A stretch of DNA of 64,000 nt from Actinomycetota bacterium (GTDB taxonomy: Bacteria > Actinomycetota > UBA4738 > HRBIN12). The DNA is taken from positions 487,353-551,352 of the forward strand of contig BPGL01000001.1 of assembly GCA_026003015.1 (NCBI GenBank). The letters run 5' to 3'. Position numbers and translations under genes: made by a program. Numbering within the stretch: the stretch's first letter is position 1; every line of letters starts with the position of its first letter. Below the pieces are notes generated by a model, which was not told the origin of the DNA, ran no database searches, and was given only the letters and a program-made list of their open reading frames with translations. This document shows, in pieces, positions 18,959 through 28,675 of the stretch.

Positions 18959-20983
18959 TCACGCCCCGATGCCCGCCTCGCGGAGCTGGCGGAGCTCGCG
19001 GCGTAGCTCGCGGATCTCGTCGCGCAGGCGCGCCGCCACCTCGAACCGCAGCTCCGCGGCGGCGTCGTGCATCTCCTCCTCGAGCGTGGCGATCAGCCGC
19101 TCGAGCTCGGAGGGAGGCAGCTCCTCGGGGACGGCGCGCCGCAGGCGCCGGCGCGTGGGCGCCGTCGGGGCTTCCTCCCCACGGAGCGTCAGCAAGATGT
19201 CGGTCACCCGCTTGCGGATCGTCTGCGGATCGATCCCGTGCTCGGCGTTGTAGGCGAGCTGGATCCGGCGCCGTCGCTGGGTCTCGGCGATCGCCGCCCG
19301 CATCGAGTCGGTCACCTCGTCGGCGTACATCAGGACGGTGCCGTCGACGTTGCGCGCCGCTCGTCCGATCGTTTGGATCAACGACGTCTCCGAGCGCAGG
19401 AACCCCTCCTTGTCGGCATCGAGGATCGCGACGAGCGAGACCTCGGGCAGGTCCAGGCCCTCGCGCAGCAGGTTGATGCCGACGAGCACGTCGAACTCCC
19501 CCAGCCGCAGATCCCGCACGATCTCGATCCGCTGGATCGTGTCGACCTCCGAGTGCAGGTAGCGCACGCGCACCCCCATCTCGACGAGGTAGTCGGTGAG
19601 GTCCTCGGCCATCTTCTTCGTGAGCGTGGTGACGAGGACCCGCTGGTCGCGCTCGGCCCGGCGCCGGATCTCCTCGATCAGGTCGTCCACCTGGCCGGCC
19701 GTCGGGCGCACCTCCACCTCGGGATCGACGAGCCCCGTCGGCCGGACGATCTGCTCCACGACGCGGGCCGGCGGCGTCACGCGCAGCTCGTAGGGACCGG
19801 GCGTGGCGCTCATGTAGACGACCTGGTTCACCCGTGCGGCGAACTCGTCGAAGCGCAGGGGCCGGTTGTCGATGGCGCTCGGCAGCCGGAACCCGTGCTC
19901 CACCAGGGTCGTCTTGCGCGAGACGTCGCCCTCGTACATCCCGTGGAGCTGGGGGACCGTCACGTGGGACTCGTCGATGACGCACAGGAAGTCCTCGGGG
20001 AAGTAGTCCAGGAGGGTGTAGGGAGCGCTCCCCGGGGCCCTGCCGTCGATGTGGCGCGAGTAGTTCTCGATACCGCTGCAGAACCCGACCTCACGAAGCA
20101 TCTCGAGGTCGTAGGCGGTGCGCATGCGCAGGCGCTCGGCCTCCAGGAGCTTCCCCTGCCGCTCGAGCTCGGCCAGCCGATCGCGCAGCTCCTCCTCGAT
20201 CGTCTCGATCGCCCTCGCCATGCGCTCCTCGGACGCGACGTAGTGGGTCGCGGGGAAGATCGTCTGGTCGACGATCCCGTCGTCGACGACCTCGCCCGTC
20301 GTCGGATCGAACATCGAGATCCGCTCGACCGTGTCCCCCCACCACTCGATCCGGTACCCGGCCTGCTCGTAGGGCGGGAAGACCTCGATCGTGTCGCCCT
20401 GCACGCGGAACGTCCCTCGGGCTCGGCTGACCTGGTTGCGTTGGTACTGGATGTCGACGAGGCGCTGGATCGCGACGTCGAGCGGTACGTCGGTTCCGCG
20501 GTACAGCCGCAGGAGCTGCCCCTCGTACTCCTCGGGCGAGCCGAGCCCGTAGATGCACGAGACGCTCGCCACGATCAAGACGTCGCGGCGGCTGAGCAGC
20601 GCGGCGGTCGCAGCGTGCCGCAGTCGCTCGATCTCGGCGTTGATCGACGAGTCCTTCTCGATGTACGTGTCGGTCTGTGGGATGTAGGCCTCGGGTTGGT
20701 AGTAGTCGTAGTAGCTGACGAAGTACTCCACCGCGTTGTCGGGGAACAGCTCGCGGAACTCGTTCGCGAGCTGGGCCGCCAGCGACTTGTTCGGGGCGAT
20801 CACGAGGGTCGGGCGCTGCACGCGCTCGACGACGTGGGCGATCGTGAAGGTCTTCCCGGTGCCGGTCGCCCCGAGCAGCGTGACGTGCGGCTCCCCCGCC
20901 TCGATCGCGCGGACGAGGGCCTCGATCGCGGCCGGCTGGTCCCCGGCCGGCCGCAGGTCGGTGCGGAGCTGGAACCGGGCCAC
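18959..20983 (-). CDS. uvrB: Excinuclease ABC subunit B
   Basis: A 674-residue helicase-like damage verifier. Walker [11 protein letters not shown], the lesion-probing beta-hairpin [12 protein letters not shown], the DEAD-like [12 protein letters not shown], helicase motif [17 protein letters not shown] with QTIGRAARN, and a C-terminal UVR motif ([17 protein letters not shown]) that binds UvrC. Start is GTG. GGAGGC immediately precedes it, and TAGGAT precedes that, so it may be read either leaderless or with a minimal leader. It lies downstream of an amino-acid transporter operon but has its own promoter. Confidence 0.97.
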   Translation of the reverse strand: MARFQLRTDLRPAGDQPAAIEALVRAIEAGEPHVTLLGATGTGKTFTIAHVVERVQRPTLVIAPNKSLAAQLANEFRELFPDNAVEYFVSYYDYYQPEAYIPQTDTYIEKDSSINAEIERLRHAATAALLSRRDVLIVASVSCIYGLGSPEEYEGQLLRLYRGTDVPLDVAIQRLVDIQYQRNQVSRARGTFRVQGDTIEVFPPYEQAGYRIEWWGDTVERISMFDPTTGEVVDDGIVDQTIFPATHYVASEERMARAIETIEEELRDRLAELERQGKLLEAERLRMRTAYDLEMLREVGFCSGIENYSRHIDGRAPGSAPYTLLDYFPEDFLCVIDESHVTVPQLHGMYEGDVSRKTTLVEHGFRLPSAIDNRPLRFDEFAARVNQVVYMSATPGPYELRVTPPARVVEQIVRPTGLVDPEVEVRPTAGQVDDLIEEIRRRAERDQRVLVTTLTKKMAEDLTDYLVEMGVRVRYLHSEVDTIQRIEIVRDLRLGEFDVLVGINLLREGLDLPEVSLVAILDADKEGFLRSETSLIQTIGRAARNVDGTVLMYADEVTDSMRAAIAETQRRRRIQLAYNAEHGIDPQTIRKRVTDILLTLRGEEAPTAPTRRRLRRAVPEELPPSELERLIATLEEEMHDAAAELRFEVAARLRDEIRELRRELRQLREAGIGA

Positions 20984-20989
20984 GCCTCC

Positions 20990-20995
20990 ATCCTA
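20990..20995 (-). promoter_or_regulatory. Leaderless-type -10 box of uvrB (TAGGAT)
   Basis: TAGGAT lies 6 bases upstream of the uvrB GTG and is directly preceded by GACCGCCCCC, the decamer also found in front of the uvrA -10 box. Confidence 0.55.
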
Positions 20996-21006
20996 GGGGG
21001 CGGTCA

Positions 21007-21753
21007 TCACATCCGCCCGGCCGCGATGATCCGGTCGAGGAACCGGCGGGTCCGCTCCTCCCGGGGCTCGGTGAAGATCCGTCCCGGCGGTCCCTGCTCG
21101 AGGATCCGGCCCTCGTCCAGGAAGCACACCCGGTGGGCGACGTCGCGAGCGAACCCCATCTCGTGGGTCGCGATCAGCATCGTCATGCCCCCCGCAGCGA
21201 GCTCCCGGATCACGTCGAGCACCTCGGCGATGAGCTCCGGGTCCAGCGCGCTCGTGATCTCGTCCAACAGCAGGACGTCCGGGTTCATCGCCAGGGCGCG
21301 GGTGATCGCGACCCGCTGCTGCTGGCCCCCGGACAGGCGGTCGGGGTACTCCTCCACCTTGTCGGCGAGCCCGAACCGCTCGAGCAGCGCTCGGGCCTCC
21401 TCCTCGGCCCGCTCGCGGGGCACGCCGAGCGCCTTGCGGGGTCCGAGCGTGAGGTTGTCCAGCACGCGCATGTGCGGGAACAGGTTGAACGACTGGAAGA
21501 CGATCCCGACCCTCCGGCGGACCACATCGACGTCGACCCCGCGGCCCGTGACCTCGACACCGTGGATCACGATCCGGCCGGCGTCGATCGGCTCCAGCAG
21601 GTTGATGCAGCGAAGCAGCGTCGACTTCCCCGACCCGGAGGCACCGATCAGGCACACGACCTCGTGCTCGGCGATCGTCAGGGTGATGTCGCGCAGGACC
21701 TCGAGCCGGCCGAACGACTTGCGCACGCCCTCGAGCCGGATCGCCTCGCTCAT
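21007..21753 (-). CDS. Polar amino-acid ABC transporter ATPase (system 1)
   Basis: A 248-residue ATPase of the GlnQ/HisP class: Walker [17 protein letters not shown]-loop FQSFNLFPHM, signature [11 protein letters not shown], Walker [16 protein letters not shown] and switch His in [12 protein letters not shown]. The ATG at 21753 overlaps the permease stop (ATGA). It is the last gene of the binding protein-permease-ATPase operon. Family membership is clear; which amino acid is carried is not. Confidence 0.94.
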   Translation of the reverse strand: MSEAIRLEGVRKSFGRLEVLRDITLTIAEHEVVCLIGASGSGKSTLLRCINLLEPIDAGRIVIHGVEVTGRGVDVDVVRRRVGIVFQSFNLFPHMRVLDNLTLGPRKALGVPRERAEEEARALLERFGLADKVEEYPDRLSGGQQQRVAITRALAMNPDVLLLDEITSALDPELIAEVLDVIRELAAGGMTMLIATHEMGFARDVAHRVCFLDEGRILEQGPPGRIFTEPREERTRRFLDRIIAAGRM

Positions 21754-22652
21754 GTCGTCCCCCCGCCCGCGCGGCGACGCTGGTCGCGGGCGATGAGCCA
21801 GTCGACCAGACGCGCCTGGGGGATCGTGATCACCACGTAGATGAGCGCGAGGGCCACGAACGGGGTGAAGTCGAAATCGGCCGCCGACACGATCTGGGCC
21901 TGGCGGAGCGCCTCCGTGTAGCCGAGGAAGGCGACGAGCGCCGAGTCCTTCTGCAGCCCGATGAAGTCGTTCAACAGCGGTGGGATGACCCGGCGGACCG
22001 CCTGCGGCAGGATCACGTGGCGCATCGCCTGCCCCCTCGACAGCCCCAGCGAGCGCGCGGCGGCCATCTGGCTGGGGTGGATCGACTCGATCCCCGCTCG
22101 GTAGACCTCGGCGACGTAGGCGGCGTAGACCAGCGTGAGCGCCACGATCGCCCACACGACGTCGGACCGTGGAACGCCGCGCAGACCGAGGGCCGGCATC
22201 CCGAAGCCGAGGAGCGCCACCACGAGGATCGTCGGGACGCCCCGGAACAGATCGGTGTAGGCGGCGGCGAGCAACCGCAGCGGCGCGAAGACGGGTCCCG
22301 GGAGGCTCTTCATCACCGCGATGAGGAGGGCCAGCACGAGCACGAGCACCTCCGCGATCCCGAAGATCGCGACGTTGCGACCGAACCGGGCCAGGATCTT
22401 CGGAAAGGCATCGCGGAAGACCGCCCCGTCGAAGAACGCGTCGCGGATGGCCGGCCATCCGGGGGACGTCACGACCAGCACCCCGGCGACGGTGAAGAAG
22501 ACCGCCGTGCTCGCGACCGCGACCCAGACGCTGCGGCCCTCGCCGCCCCCGACGATCCGGGACCGCCGGTCGCCCGCGAGGGCCGCCGGCCCCTCGCCCG
22601 CCGCCCGACCCGTCACGGCGCTGCGCGGCTCCGCGCCGGGCCCGCGGTCCAC
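21750..22652 (-). CDS. Polar amino-acid ABC transporter permease (system 1)
   Basis: A 300-residue HisM/GlnP-type permease. About 45 hydrophilic N-terminal residues precede five membrane helices. The coupling motif is QMAAARSLGLSRGQAMRHVI and the typical segment is LPQAVRRVIPPLLNDFIGLQ. A single permease gene suggests a homodimeric channel. It starts 13 bases downstream of the binding-protein stop and overlaps the ATPase gene. Confidence 0.93.
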   Translation of the reverse strand: MDRGPGAEPRSAVTGRAAGEGPAALAGDRRSRIVGGGEGRSVWVAVASTAVFFTVAGVLVVTSPGWPAIRDAFFDGAVFRDAFPKILARFGRNVAIFGIAEVLVLVLALLIAVMKSLPGPVFAPLRLLAAAYTDLFRGVPTILVVALLGFGMPALGLRGVPRSDVVWAIVALTLVYAAYVAEVYRAGIESIHPSQMAAARSLGLSRGQAMRHVILPQAVRRVIPPLLNDFIGLQKDSALVAFLGYTEALRQAQIVSAADFDFTPFVALALIYVVITIPQARLVDWLIARDQRRRAGGGTT

Positions 22653-22665
22653 GACCCCCCTCGGG

Positions 22666-23559
22666 TCAGACCTCGATCACGGGGGCGGAGGCCTTGTCGG
22701 CGAGCCACTCCTGCTGGATCGCGGCGAGCGTCCCGTCGGCCTTGAGTCGATCGAGCGCCTGGTTCACGCACTCGACGAGGCCGCTGCCCTTCTCGAAGGC
22801 GAGGGCGAAGTACTCCTGCTGGCCGACGCTGGGGAACTGCCCGACGATCACGCCGTTCTTGATCTGCACCGCGGTGATGAAGAACGCGGTCGGCAGGTCC
22901 ACGACGATCCCGTCGATCGCCCCGCTCTTCAGGTCCTGGATCGCGCCGGTCAGATCGTCGTACACGCGGGGCTCCACGTTCGGCTGGATCGTCTGCTCGA
23001 TGTAGTCGAGGCTCGTCGTGCCGATCGGCGCCCCGAGCGTTGCGTCCTTCAGGTCCTCGACGGTCGTTGCGCCGGCGATCGGCGACCCCTCCACCGAGAC
23101 GAGCGCCTGGTTGACGTCGTAGTAGCTGTCGCTGAAGTCCACCGCCTCCGCGCGCTTGTCCTTGTAGGAGATCTGCTGCAGGACGAAGTCGAAGTCCTTC
23201 GGGCCGGGCGCGAACGACTTGTTGAACGGGACCGGTACGAACTCGATCTCGTCGAGCCCGAAGCCGAGCTCCTCGGCGAGCGCGCCGACGACGGCGCCCT
23301 CGAACCCCTGCAGGAGGTAAGGGTCGTTCAGCTCCCACTCCGGGTGCTCGTCCGTCTCACCGCCCTCCCACCACGGGGGGTACGCGGGGTTGCCCGTGCC
23401 GACGGTCAGCCGGCCCGGGTTCTTGAGGGGCAGGCTCTCCTTGGCGCAGGCCTCGCTCGCCGGTGAGCCCGTCGCGCCGGGCGAGGCCGCCTGCTCCTCG
23501 GGCGCGCAACCGACCGCCGCGGAGGCCACGATCACGAGTCCGACCAGCACCCTGCGCAT
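22666..23559 (-). CDS. Polar amino-acid ABC transporter binding lipoprotein (system 1)
   Basis: A 297-residue family-3 solute-binding protein. The signal peptide MRRVLVGLVIVASAAVGC ends at the lipobox Cys. The mature part has LTVGTGNPAYPPWWE near its N terminus, GFEGAVVGALAEELG and the segment FNKSFAPGPKDFDFVLQQIS. Start chosen at the ATG at 23559, where the signal peptide begins, although the frame is open 26 codons upstream. TAGGCT at 23628-23633 would give a leader of about 60 bases. Confidence 0.92.
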   Translation of the reverse strand: MRRVLVGLVIVASAAVGCAPEEQAASPGATGSPASEACAKESLPLKNPGRLTVGTGNPAYPPWWEGGETDEHPEWELNDPYLLQGFEGAVVGALAEELGFGLDEIEFVPVPFNKSFAPGPKDFDFVLQQISYKDKRAEAVDFSDSYYDVNQALVSVEGSPIAGATTVEDLKDATLGAPIGTTSLDYIEQTIQPNVEPRVYDDLTGAIQDLKSGAIDGIVVDLPTAFFITAVQIKNGVIVGQFPSVGQQEYFALAFEKGSGLVECVNQALDRLKADGTLAAIQQEWLADKASAPVIEV

Positions 23560-23627
23560 CCTCGATCCCCCCTCGGTTCCCGCCGCAGCCGGACCGGCGG
23601 CCCTGCGGCTCCCAGCCGCGGCCACCG

Positions 23628-23633
23628 AGCCTA
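23628..23633 (-). promoter_or_regulatory. -10 box for amino-acid transporter operon 1 (TAGGCT)
   Basis: TAGGCT on the minus strand, 68 bases upstream of the binding-protein ATG, just after the end of the ABC-2 permease gene. No clear -35. Confidence 0.4.
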
Positions 23634-23644
23634 GCACGGGTCGG

Positions 23645-24412
23645 CTAGCGGCTCGGCTCCCAGCGGAACCGCCGGACCCCGACGACGAGCGCGCCGGCGA
23701 GCCACAGCCCGAGGATCGAGACGTCGAGCCACTCGAAGCCGGGGGCGCCGAGGAAGGACGTGAACGCCGCGTCGAAGAAGTGCTTCACCGGGAAGACGTC
23801 TGCCAGCCGGGCGATCCACGCCGGGGCGTCGTCGCCGATGGGGATGAACAGCCCGAGGAACAGCAGCGGGAGCATCACGACGTTGACGATCGGCGGGGCC
23901 GCCTCGGCGTTGGGCACGAAGCCGCTCACCGCGAGCCCGATCGCGGTGAAGCAGGACGCGCCCACCACCAGGGTCGTGAGGAACCGGAACAGGTCGGCTC
24001 CGCCCGGAAGCCCCACCCCGTAGACCACCTCGCCGAACCCGACCGTGATCGCCACGAGGGCGAAGGCCACCAGCACCGCGTGCACCACCCGCGCCCCGAG
24101 GTAGGCCCACACGGGGAACGGTGTTGCGCGCAAGCGCTTCAGGACCCCCTCCTCTCGGGCGAACACCACCGACATCGCGATGTTCGTGTAGCACGCCTGG
24201 ATCAGGCCGAAGGCCGCCATCGAGACGACGTAGTAGGTGTCGTTGTCGTAGGCGATCCCGCCGCGCCGGGTCTGGCCGCCCCCCAGGAGCGTCGTGAAGA
24301 TCACGAGGAACAGCAGCGGGAAGGCGAAGGTGAAGAAGGCCGACGCCGGGTTGCGCCAGAAGGCGCGGTTCGTGAAGCGGACCTGTCGGGCCAGCAGGCG
24401 CAGGTCGCTCAC
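23645..24412 (-). CDS. ABC-2 type exporter permease
   Basis: A 255-residue membrane protein with six hydrophobic segments. It begins MSDLRLLARQVRFTNRAFWR and has the ABC-2 core ANAEAAPPIVNVVMLPLLFLG followed by the final helices. With the upstream ATPase it forms an export pump; substrates of this family include drugs, lipids and polysaccharides, so none is assigned. The GTG overlaps the ATPase stop (GTGA). Confidence 0.9.
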   Translation of the reverse strand: MSDLRLLARQVRFTNRAFWRNPASAFFTFAFPLLFLVIFTTLLGGGQTRRGGIAYDNDTYYVVSMAAFGLIQACYTNIAMSVVFAREEGVLKRLRATPFPVWAYLGARVVHAVLVAFALVAITVGFGEVVYGVGLPGGADLFRFLTTLVVGASCFTAIGLAVSGFVPNAEAAPPIVNVVMLPLLFLGLFIPIGDDAPAWIARLADVFPVKHFFDAAFTSFLGAPGFEWLDVSILGLWLAGALVVGVRRFRWEPSR

Positions 24413-25314
24413 GACGCACCCTCCTCGGCGCCGGTGAGCTCGAGGTAGACCTCCTCCAGGCTCGGCGGCGCCACCTCCAGCCCCTCGAGCGCGACGCCCT
24501 GCTCGAGGGCCCACGCGGTGAGCTCGTGGAGCTCCCGCGTCGGGTCGTCGGTCCGCAGCTCGAACGACCCATCGGGGCCCCGCTCGGCGCTGGGGGGCGG
24601 GCTCGGCCCGTCCGCCGGCAGGCGGAAGCGGATGCGCGTTCGCATCCGGTCCCGTCCAGCGATCGCGTTCGGCGTCCCCTCGGCGACGATCCGCCCCCGG
24701 GCGATCACGGCGATCCGATCGGCGAGCGCCTGCGCCTCGTCCATGGAATGGGTGGTGAGGAAGACGGTCTTGCCGAGCGACACGAGCCCCCGTACGAGGC
24801 CCCACGCGGCGCGCCGGGCCCGCGGGTCGAACCCGGTCGTCGGCTCGTCGAGGAAGAGCAGCTCCGGATCGCCCACGAGCGCGACGGCCACGTCCAGCCG
24901 CCGTCGCTGGCCGCCCGACAGCCGGTTCACCCGCTCGTCCCGCTTCTCGAGCAGGCCCACGACCTCGATCACCTCGTCCACGTCGCGCGGCCGCGGGTAG
25001 TACCCCGCGTACATCGCCACGGTCTCCCGCACCGTGAGGAAGGGCTCGACGCCGGTGGACTGCAGGACGATCCCGATCCGCTCCCGAAACGCCCGCCCGC
25101 CGGTCGCGGGATCGTGCCCGAGCACGCGCACCTCGCCGTCGGTCCGGGCTCGGTACCCCTCGAGCACCTCGGTCGTCGTCGTCTTGCCGGCGCCGTTCGG
25201 GCCGAGCAGCGCGAAGACCTCCCCCCGGTCCACGTGCAGGTCGATCCCTCGGAGCGCCTCGAGCTCGCCGTAGCGCTTGCGCAGCCCACGCACCTCGATC
25301 ACGCGCGAGCCCAC
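24409..25314 (-). CDS. ABC-2 type exporter ATPase (DrrA/CcmA-like)
   Basis: A 301-residue ATPase: Walker A GPNGAGKTTTTEVLEG, Q-loop VLQSTGVEPFLTV, signature LSGGQRRRLDVAVAL, Walker B LLFLDEPTTGFDPRARR and switch His in TTHSMDEA. A C-terminal extension of about 80 residues follows. GTG start at 25314 with AAAGGGG 5 bases upstream; the open frame extends 86 codons further but there it is a shadow of the DUF2203 gene. Confidence 0.92.
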   Translation of the reverse strand: MGSRVIEVRGLRKRYGELEALRGIDLHVDRGEVFALLGPNGAGKTTTTEVLEGYRARTDGEVRVLGHDPATGGRAFRERIGIVLQSTGVEPFLTVRETVAMYAGYYPRPRDVDEVIEVVGLLEKRDERVNRLSGGQRRRLDVAVALVGDPELLFLDEPTTGFDPRARRAAWGLVRGLVSLGKTVFLTTHSMDEAQALADRIAVIARGRIVAEGTPNAIAGRDRMRTRIRFRLPADGPSPPPSAERGPDGSFELRTDDPTRELHELTAWALEQGVALEGLEVAPPSLEEVYLELTGAEEGAS

Positions 25315-25345
25315 GGACGCCCCTTTCCCGCACCCTCGTCGGCCA

Positions 25346-25753
25346 TCACAGCGGCCGTCGACCCCGCAGCCCACTGGTCCGGTCGTGGTACCACGCGATG
25401 GTCGGCTCGCCGAGGCGCCAGCACAGGTAGATCGGCTCGCCGTCCCGCTCCGAGGGGAAGTCGACCAGCCCCGTCTCGGCGTCGCGCAGCAGGACCCCCT
25501 GGGCGGCGAGCCACTCGACCTGCTCGCGGAGCTCCCGAGCCGCCGAGAACCACGCGGCGCCGGCCCCGCCACCTCCGTCCGTTGCGGCGGAGGCCGCCAC
25601 CCGGCGGGCCGAGGCGAGCAACGCCTGTCGCGCGGAGCGGACCCGGGGAAGACGCCGCCGCAGCTCGCCCAGCAACTCCGTGGCCTCCTCGAGCGTGAAG
25701 CGACGCTCCGGCTCAGGTGCGCCCGACGACCCGTGCTCCTCGGTCCCGCCCAT
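25346..25753 (-). CDS. DUF2203 family protein
   Basis: A 135-residue protein with the two hallmarks of DUF2203: an N-terminal RRFTLEEATELLGELRRRLP helix and a C-terminal GLVDFPSERDGEPIYLCWRL followed by GEPTIAWYHD. The function is not established. It begins 9 bases after the HAD gene stop, so the two are probably cotranscribed. Confidence 0.85.
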   Translation of the reverse strand: MGGTEEHGSSGAPEPERRFTLEEATELLGELRRRLPRVRSARQALLASARRVAASAATDGGGGAGAAWFSAARELREQVEWLAAQGVLLRDAETGLVDFPSERDGEPIYLCWRLGEPTIAWYHDRTSGLRGRRPL

Positions 25754-25762
25754 CCCTACGGC

Positions 25763-26461
25763 TCACGCCTCGAGGAGCGCGGGGAGCTCGCGAAGATCGG
25801 TGACGCTGAGCCCCGCGTGGTCCGGGAAACGCCCCCGCCGGTCGATCAGCACCGCCCGCATGCCGAGCGCCGCCGCCGGCTCGACGTCGAGCGCGGGGCT
25901 GTCCCCGACGAACGCCGCGGCCTCCGGTTCGATCCCCGCGCGCTCCAGCGCCCGTCGCCACAGCGCCGGGTCGGGCTTCTCCACCCCCTCGATCCCCGAG
26001 ATCACCCGCACCGGGAACCGCTCGCGCACCCCCAGGCGCTCGAGCAGGTCCTCGAGCCACGCCTCGAAGTTCGACACGATGCCGAGGAGGGCACCCCGGT
26101 CGCCGAGCGCGTCGAGCGTCGGCACCACGTCCTCGAAGAGCTCGTAGCTCGCCGGATCGGTGAACTCCCGGTAGAGGAGGTCGCGTAGGCCGTCGCTGCT
26201 CGGCAGCCCGAGACGCTCGAGCATGCGCGCGTAGACGTCCAGCCAGAAGCGGGCCGAGCGCTCCGGGCTCGTCGTCCAGCGCTCCTCGGCCCGGGCCGCC
26301 TCGAGGAAGCGGTCCCCCACGACCGCCGAGGCCGCGACGACCGCGTCCAGGGGCCGAGCCACGCCTTCACGAGCCAGGACCGCGGCGAACCGCTCGGCGA
26401 ACGAGGGGGCCGGGTGCACGAGCGTCTCCCCGACGTCGAAGAACACGGCTCGTACGCGCAT
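25763..26461 (-). CDS. HAD-superfamily hydrolase (subfamily IA)
   Basis: A 232-residue HAD protein. Motif I is FFDVGETLVH, so the usual second Asp of DxD is Gly, a variant seen in many actinobacterial HAD proteins. Motif II is in LLGIVSNFEAW, the Lys is in GVEKPDPALW, and motif III is in FVGDSPALDVEPAAALG. Probably a phosphatase or related hydrolase; substrate unknown. The ATG has TATCCT (26469-26474) 7 bases upstream, suggesting a leaderless transcript separate from coaE. Confidence 0.87.
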   Translation of the reverse strand: MRVRAVFFDVGETLVHPAPSFAERFAAVLAREGVARPLDAVVAASAVVGDRFLEAARAEERWTTSPERSARFWLDVYARMLERLGLPSSDGLRDLLYREFTDPASYELFEDVVPTLDALGDRGALLGIVSNFEAWLEDLLERLGVRERFPVRVISGIEGVEKPDPALWRRALERAGIEPEAAAFVGDSPALDVEPAAALGMRAVLIDRRGRFPDHAGLSVTDLRELPALLEA

Positions 26462-26468
26462 CGCCTCG

Positions 26469-26474
26469 AGGATA
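26469..26474 (-). promoter_or_regulatory. Leaderless-type -10 box of the HAD gene (TATCCT)
   Basis: TATCCT ends 7 bases before the ATG at 26461, in the short gap after coaE. Confidence 0.4.
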
Positions 26475-26527
26475 GCCGCCCCGGATGCCGACGCCGCCGG
26501 GCGACCCCGGCTCGGCGTCCGGGCGCT

Positions 26528-27151
26528 TCAGGACCGGTCCTCGGGAACGCCGGCCTCGGACGCGCGGGCACGCAGCTCGCTCCACAGGCGCTCGACCTGC
26601 GGCTCGAGCTCGTCGAGCGACCCGTCGTTGTCGATGATCACGTCGGCGCGGCGGGCCCGCTCCTCGAGCGGCATCTGGACGGCCATCCGCGCTCGCACGT
26701 CGTCGCGATCCATCCCGCGGGCGACCGATCGCTCCTCCTGGGTCGCGGCCGAGGCCGCCACGACCACGACGACGTCGCAGTCGCGGTGCGTTCCCATCTC
26801 GATCAGGAGCGGGTTCACGAGGACGACGATCCGGTCGGTGCCGGCGTTGGCGACGACGCCCTCGTCGATCATCCGCCGCACCTCGGGGTGGACGATCGCC
26901 TCGAGGTCCCGCAGGGCCTCGGGGTCGCGGAAGACGATCGACGCGAGCTTCGCGCGGTCGAGCTCGCCGTCCGGTCCCACGACCTCGCGACCGAAGCGGG
27001 CGACGACGCGCTCGAACCCGGGCGTCCCCGCCCGGACCGCGTCGCGGGCGAACGCGTCGGCGTCGAGGATCACCGCGCCGCGCTCGGCGAGCATCCGCGC
27101 CACCGTCGACTTGCCGGCGCCGATGCCCCCGGTCAGGCCGACCAGCAGCAC
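26528..27151 (-). CDS. coaE: Dephospho-CoA kinase
   Basis: A 207-residue P-loop kinase catalysing the last step of coenzyme A synthesis. It has LTGGIGAGKSTVARML, the CoA-domain DADAFARDAV, and the lid and base region FRDPEALRDLEAIVHPEVR followed by VLVNPLLIE. GTG start 37 bases after the rpsA stop; rpsA-coaE adjacency is common in Actinomycetota. Confidence 0.95.
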   Translation of the reverse strand: MLLVGLTGGIGAGKSTVARMLAERGAVILDADAFARDAVRAGTPGFERVVARFGREVVGPDGELDRAKLASIVFRDPEALRDLEAIVHPEVRRMIDEGVVANAGTDRIVVLVNPLLIEMGTHRDCDVVVVVAASAATQEERSVARGMDRDDVRARMAVQMPLEERARRADVIIDNDGSLDELEPQVERLWSELRARASEAGVPEDRS

Positions 27152-27188
27152 CCGACCACCCCAAGCGCCCGCGCCCGCGCGCGGGGCA

Positions 27189-28574
27189 TCACCCCGTACG
27201 CCCCTCGCGGCGCTTCAGGTCTTCGAGGATCTCCTCGAGGGACACGTCCTCGACCTGGGCATCGGTCGCGGTCTCGGCCTGGGCAGGCGCCGGCTCCTCG
27301 GTGGCGGCCTCGGGGGTCGGCGCCGTCGCGGGACCCGTCTCGGCCGCGGCCACCGCGTCGAGGATCTCCTGGGGGACCTCGATCGCCGTCGACATCTCCG
27401 CGGCGGGCTCCGCCGACGGCTCGGCCTCGATCTCGCTTGCCCGCTCACGCCCGGAGGCGCCCACCTGGCGCATCGAGAGGCTCACGCGCCGTCGGTTCAC
27501 GTCGACGTCGATCACCTTGACCTCGACCTCGTCGCCGACCGACAGGACCGACTCCGGTGTGTCGACGTGTTCGTTGGAGATCTCGGAGATGTGGACGAGC
27601 CCCTCGATCCCGGGCGCCACGCGCACGAACGCGCCGAACGGGACGAGCTTGGTCACGGTGCCGGTGATCACCGTCCCCGCACGCGACGTTCGCTCGAACT
27701 CCTTCCAGGGATCTTCCTGCGTCGCCTTGAGCGACAGCGACACGCGCTCGCGCTCGAGCTCTACATCGAGGACCTCGACCTCCACCTCCTGCCCGACGCT
27801 CACGACCTCGCTCGGGTGATCGACGTGCTTCCACGACAGCTCCGAGACGTGCACGAGACCGTCGACGCCGCCGAGGTCCACGAACGCGCCGAAGTTCACG
27901 ATCGAGCTGACCGTCCCCTTGCGGCGCTCGCCCTTGCGGAGGCTCTCGAGGAACTTCCGGCGCCCCTCGGACTGCGATTCCTCGAGGAAGGCACGACGGG
28001 AGAGCACCACGTTGTTGCGGTTGCGGTCGAGCTCGATGATCTTCGCCTCCAGCTCCTGCCCGACGAAGGGGTGGAGGTCGCGAACCCGTCGCAGATCGAC
28101 GAGCGAGGCCGGAAGGAACCCCCGCAGCCCGATGTCGAGGATCAGGCCGCCCTTGACGACCTCGATCACCGGCCCCTTGATCGGCTTGCCGGAGCGCATG
28201 ATCTCCTCGATCCGGCCCCACGCGCGCTCGTACTGCGCGCGCTTCTTCGACAAGATGAGGCGCCCCTCCTTGTCCTCCTTCTGCAGGACGAGCGCCTCGA
28301 TCCGGTCGCCGACCTTGACGACGTCGTGCGGATCGACGTCGTTGCGGATCGACAGCTCTTTGGCGGGGATCACGCCTTCGGACTTATAGCCGATGTCGAG
28401 GAGCACCTCGTCGCGATCGATCCGCACGACCTCGCCCTCGACGATGTCGCCCTCCTTGAAGTCCCGCAGGCTCTCCTCGATCGCGAGGCGCAGCTCGTCC
28501 GGGGTCAGATCGGGACGGTCGTCGGGCTCGGCGGCCCCATCGCTCGTCGGTGCGGTGGTCTCGGTGTCGGTCAT
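27189..28574 (-). CDS. rpsA: 30S ribosomal protein S1
   Basis: A 461-residue protein with four S1 RNA-binding repeats: from about residues 38 (GDIVEGEVVRIDRDEVLLDI), 123 (GPVIEVVKGGLILDIGLRGF), 205 (GTVSSIVNFGAFVDLGGVDG) and 290 (GTVTKLVPFGAFVRVAPGIE). A long Ala/Glu/Pro-rich tail follows. Four repeats instead of six is normal for actinobacteria. The ATG at 28574 has AAGGAG upstream; an ATG 11 codons earlier has no ribosome site. Transcription probably starts from the promoter at 28676-28705. Confidence 0.95.
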   Translation of the reverse strand: MTDTETTAPTSDGAAEPDDRPDLTPDELRLAIEESLRDFKEGDIVEGEVVRIDRDEVLLDIGYKSEGVIPAKELSIRNDVDPHDVVKVGDRIEALVLQKEDKEGRLILSKKRAQYERAWGRIEEIMRSGKPIKGPVIEVVKGGLILDIGLRGFLPASLVDLRRVRDLHPFVGQELEAKIIELDRNRNNVVLSRRAFLEESQSEGRRKFLESLRKGERRKGTVSSIVNFGAFVDLGGVDGLVHVSELSWKHVDHPSEVVSVGQEVEVEVLDVELERERVSLSLKATQEDPWKEFERTSRAGTVITGTVTKLVPFGAFVRVAPGIEGLVHISEISNEHVDTPESVLSVGDEVEVKVIDVDVNRRRVSLSMRQVGASGRERASEIEAEPSAEPAAEMSTAIEVPQEILDAVAAAETGPATAPTPEAATEEPAPAQAETATDAQVEDVSLEEILEDLKRREGRTG

Positions 28575-28675
28575 CCGTTCGGTCTCCTTCCGCCACGCGG
28601 CGGGCACGCGCGGCGGCGGACGGTGCGGGATTCGCCACGGCGCAGCGGTGCAGAGCCCCCGCGGGCCAGGGCGGC

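Noticed and set aside
19067-21796. 909-codon open frame antisense to uvrB and the amino-acid ATPase
   Set aside because: Crosses two real genes and has no recognisable protein pattern.
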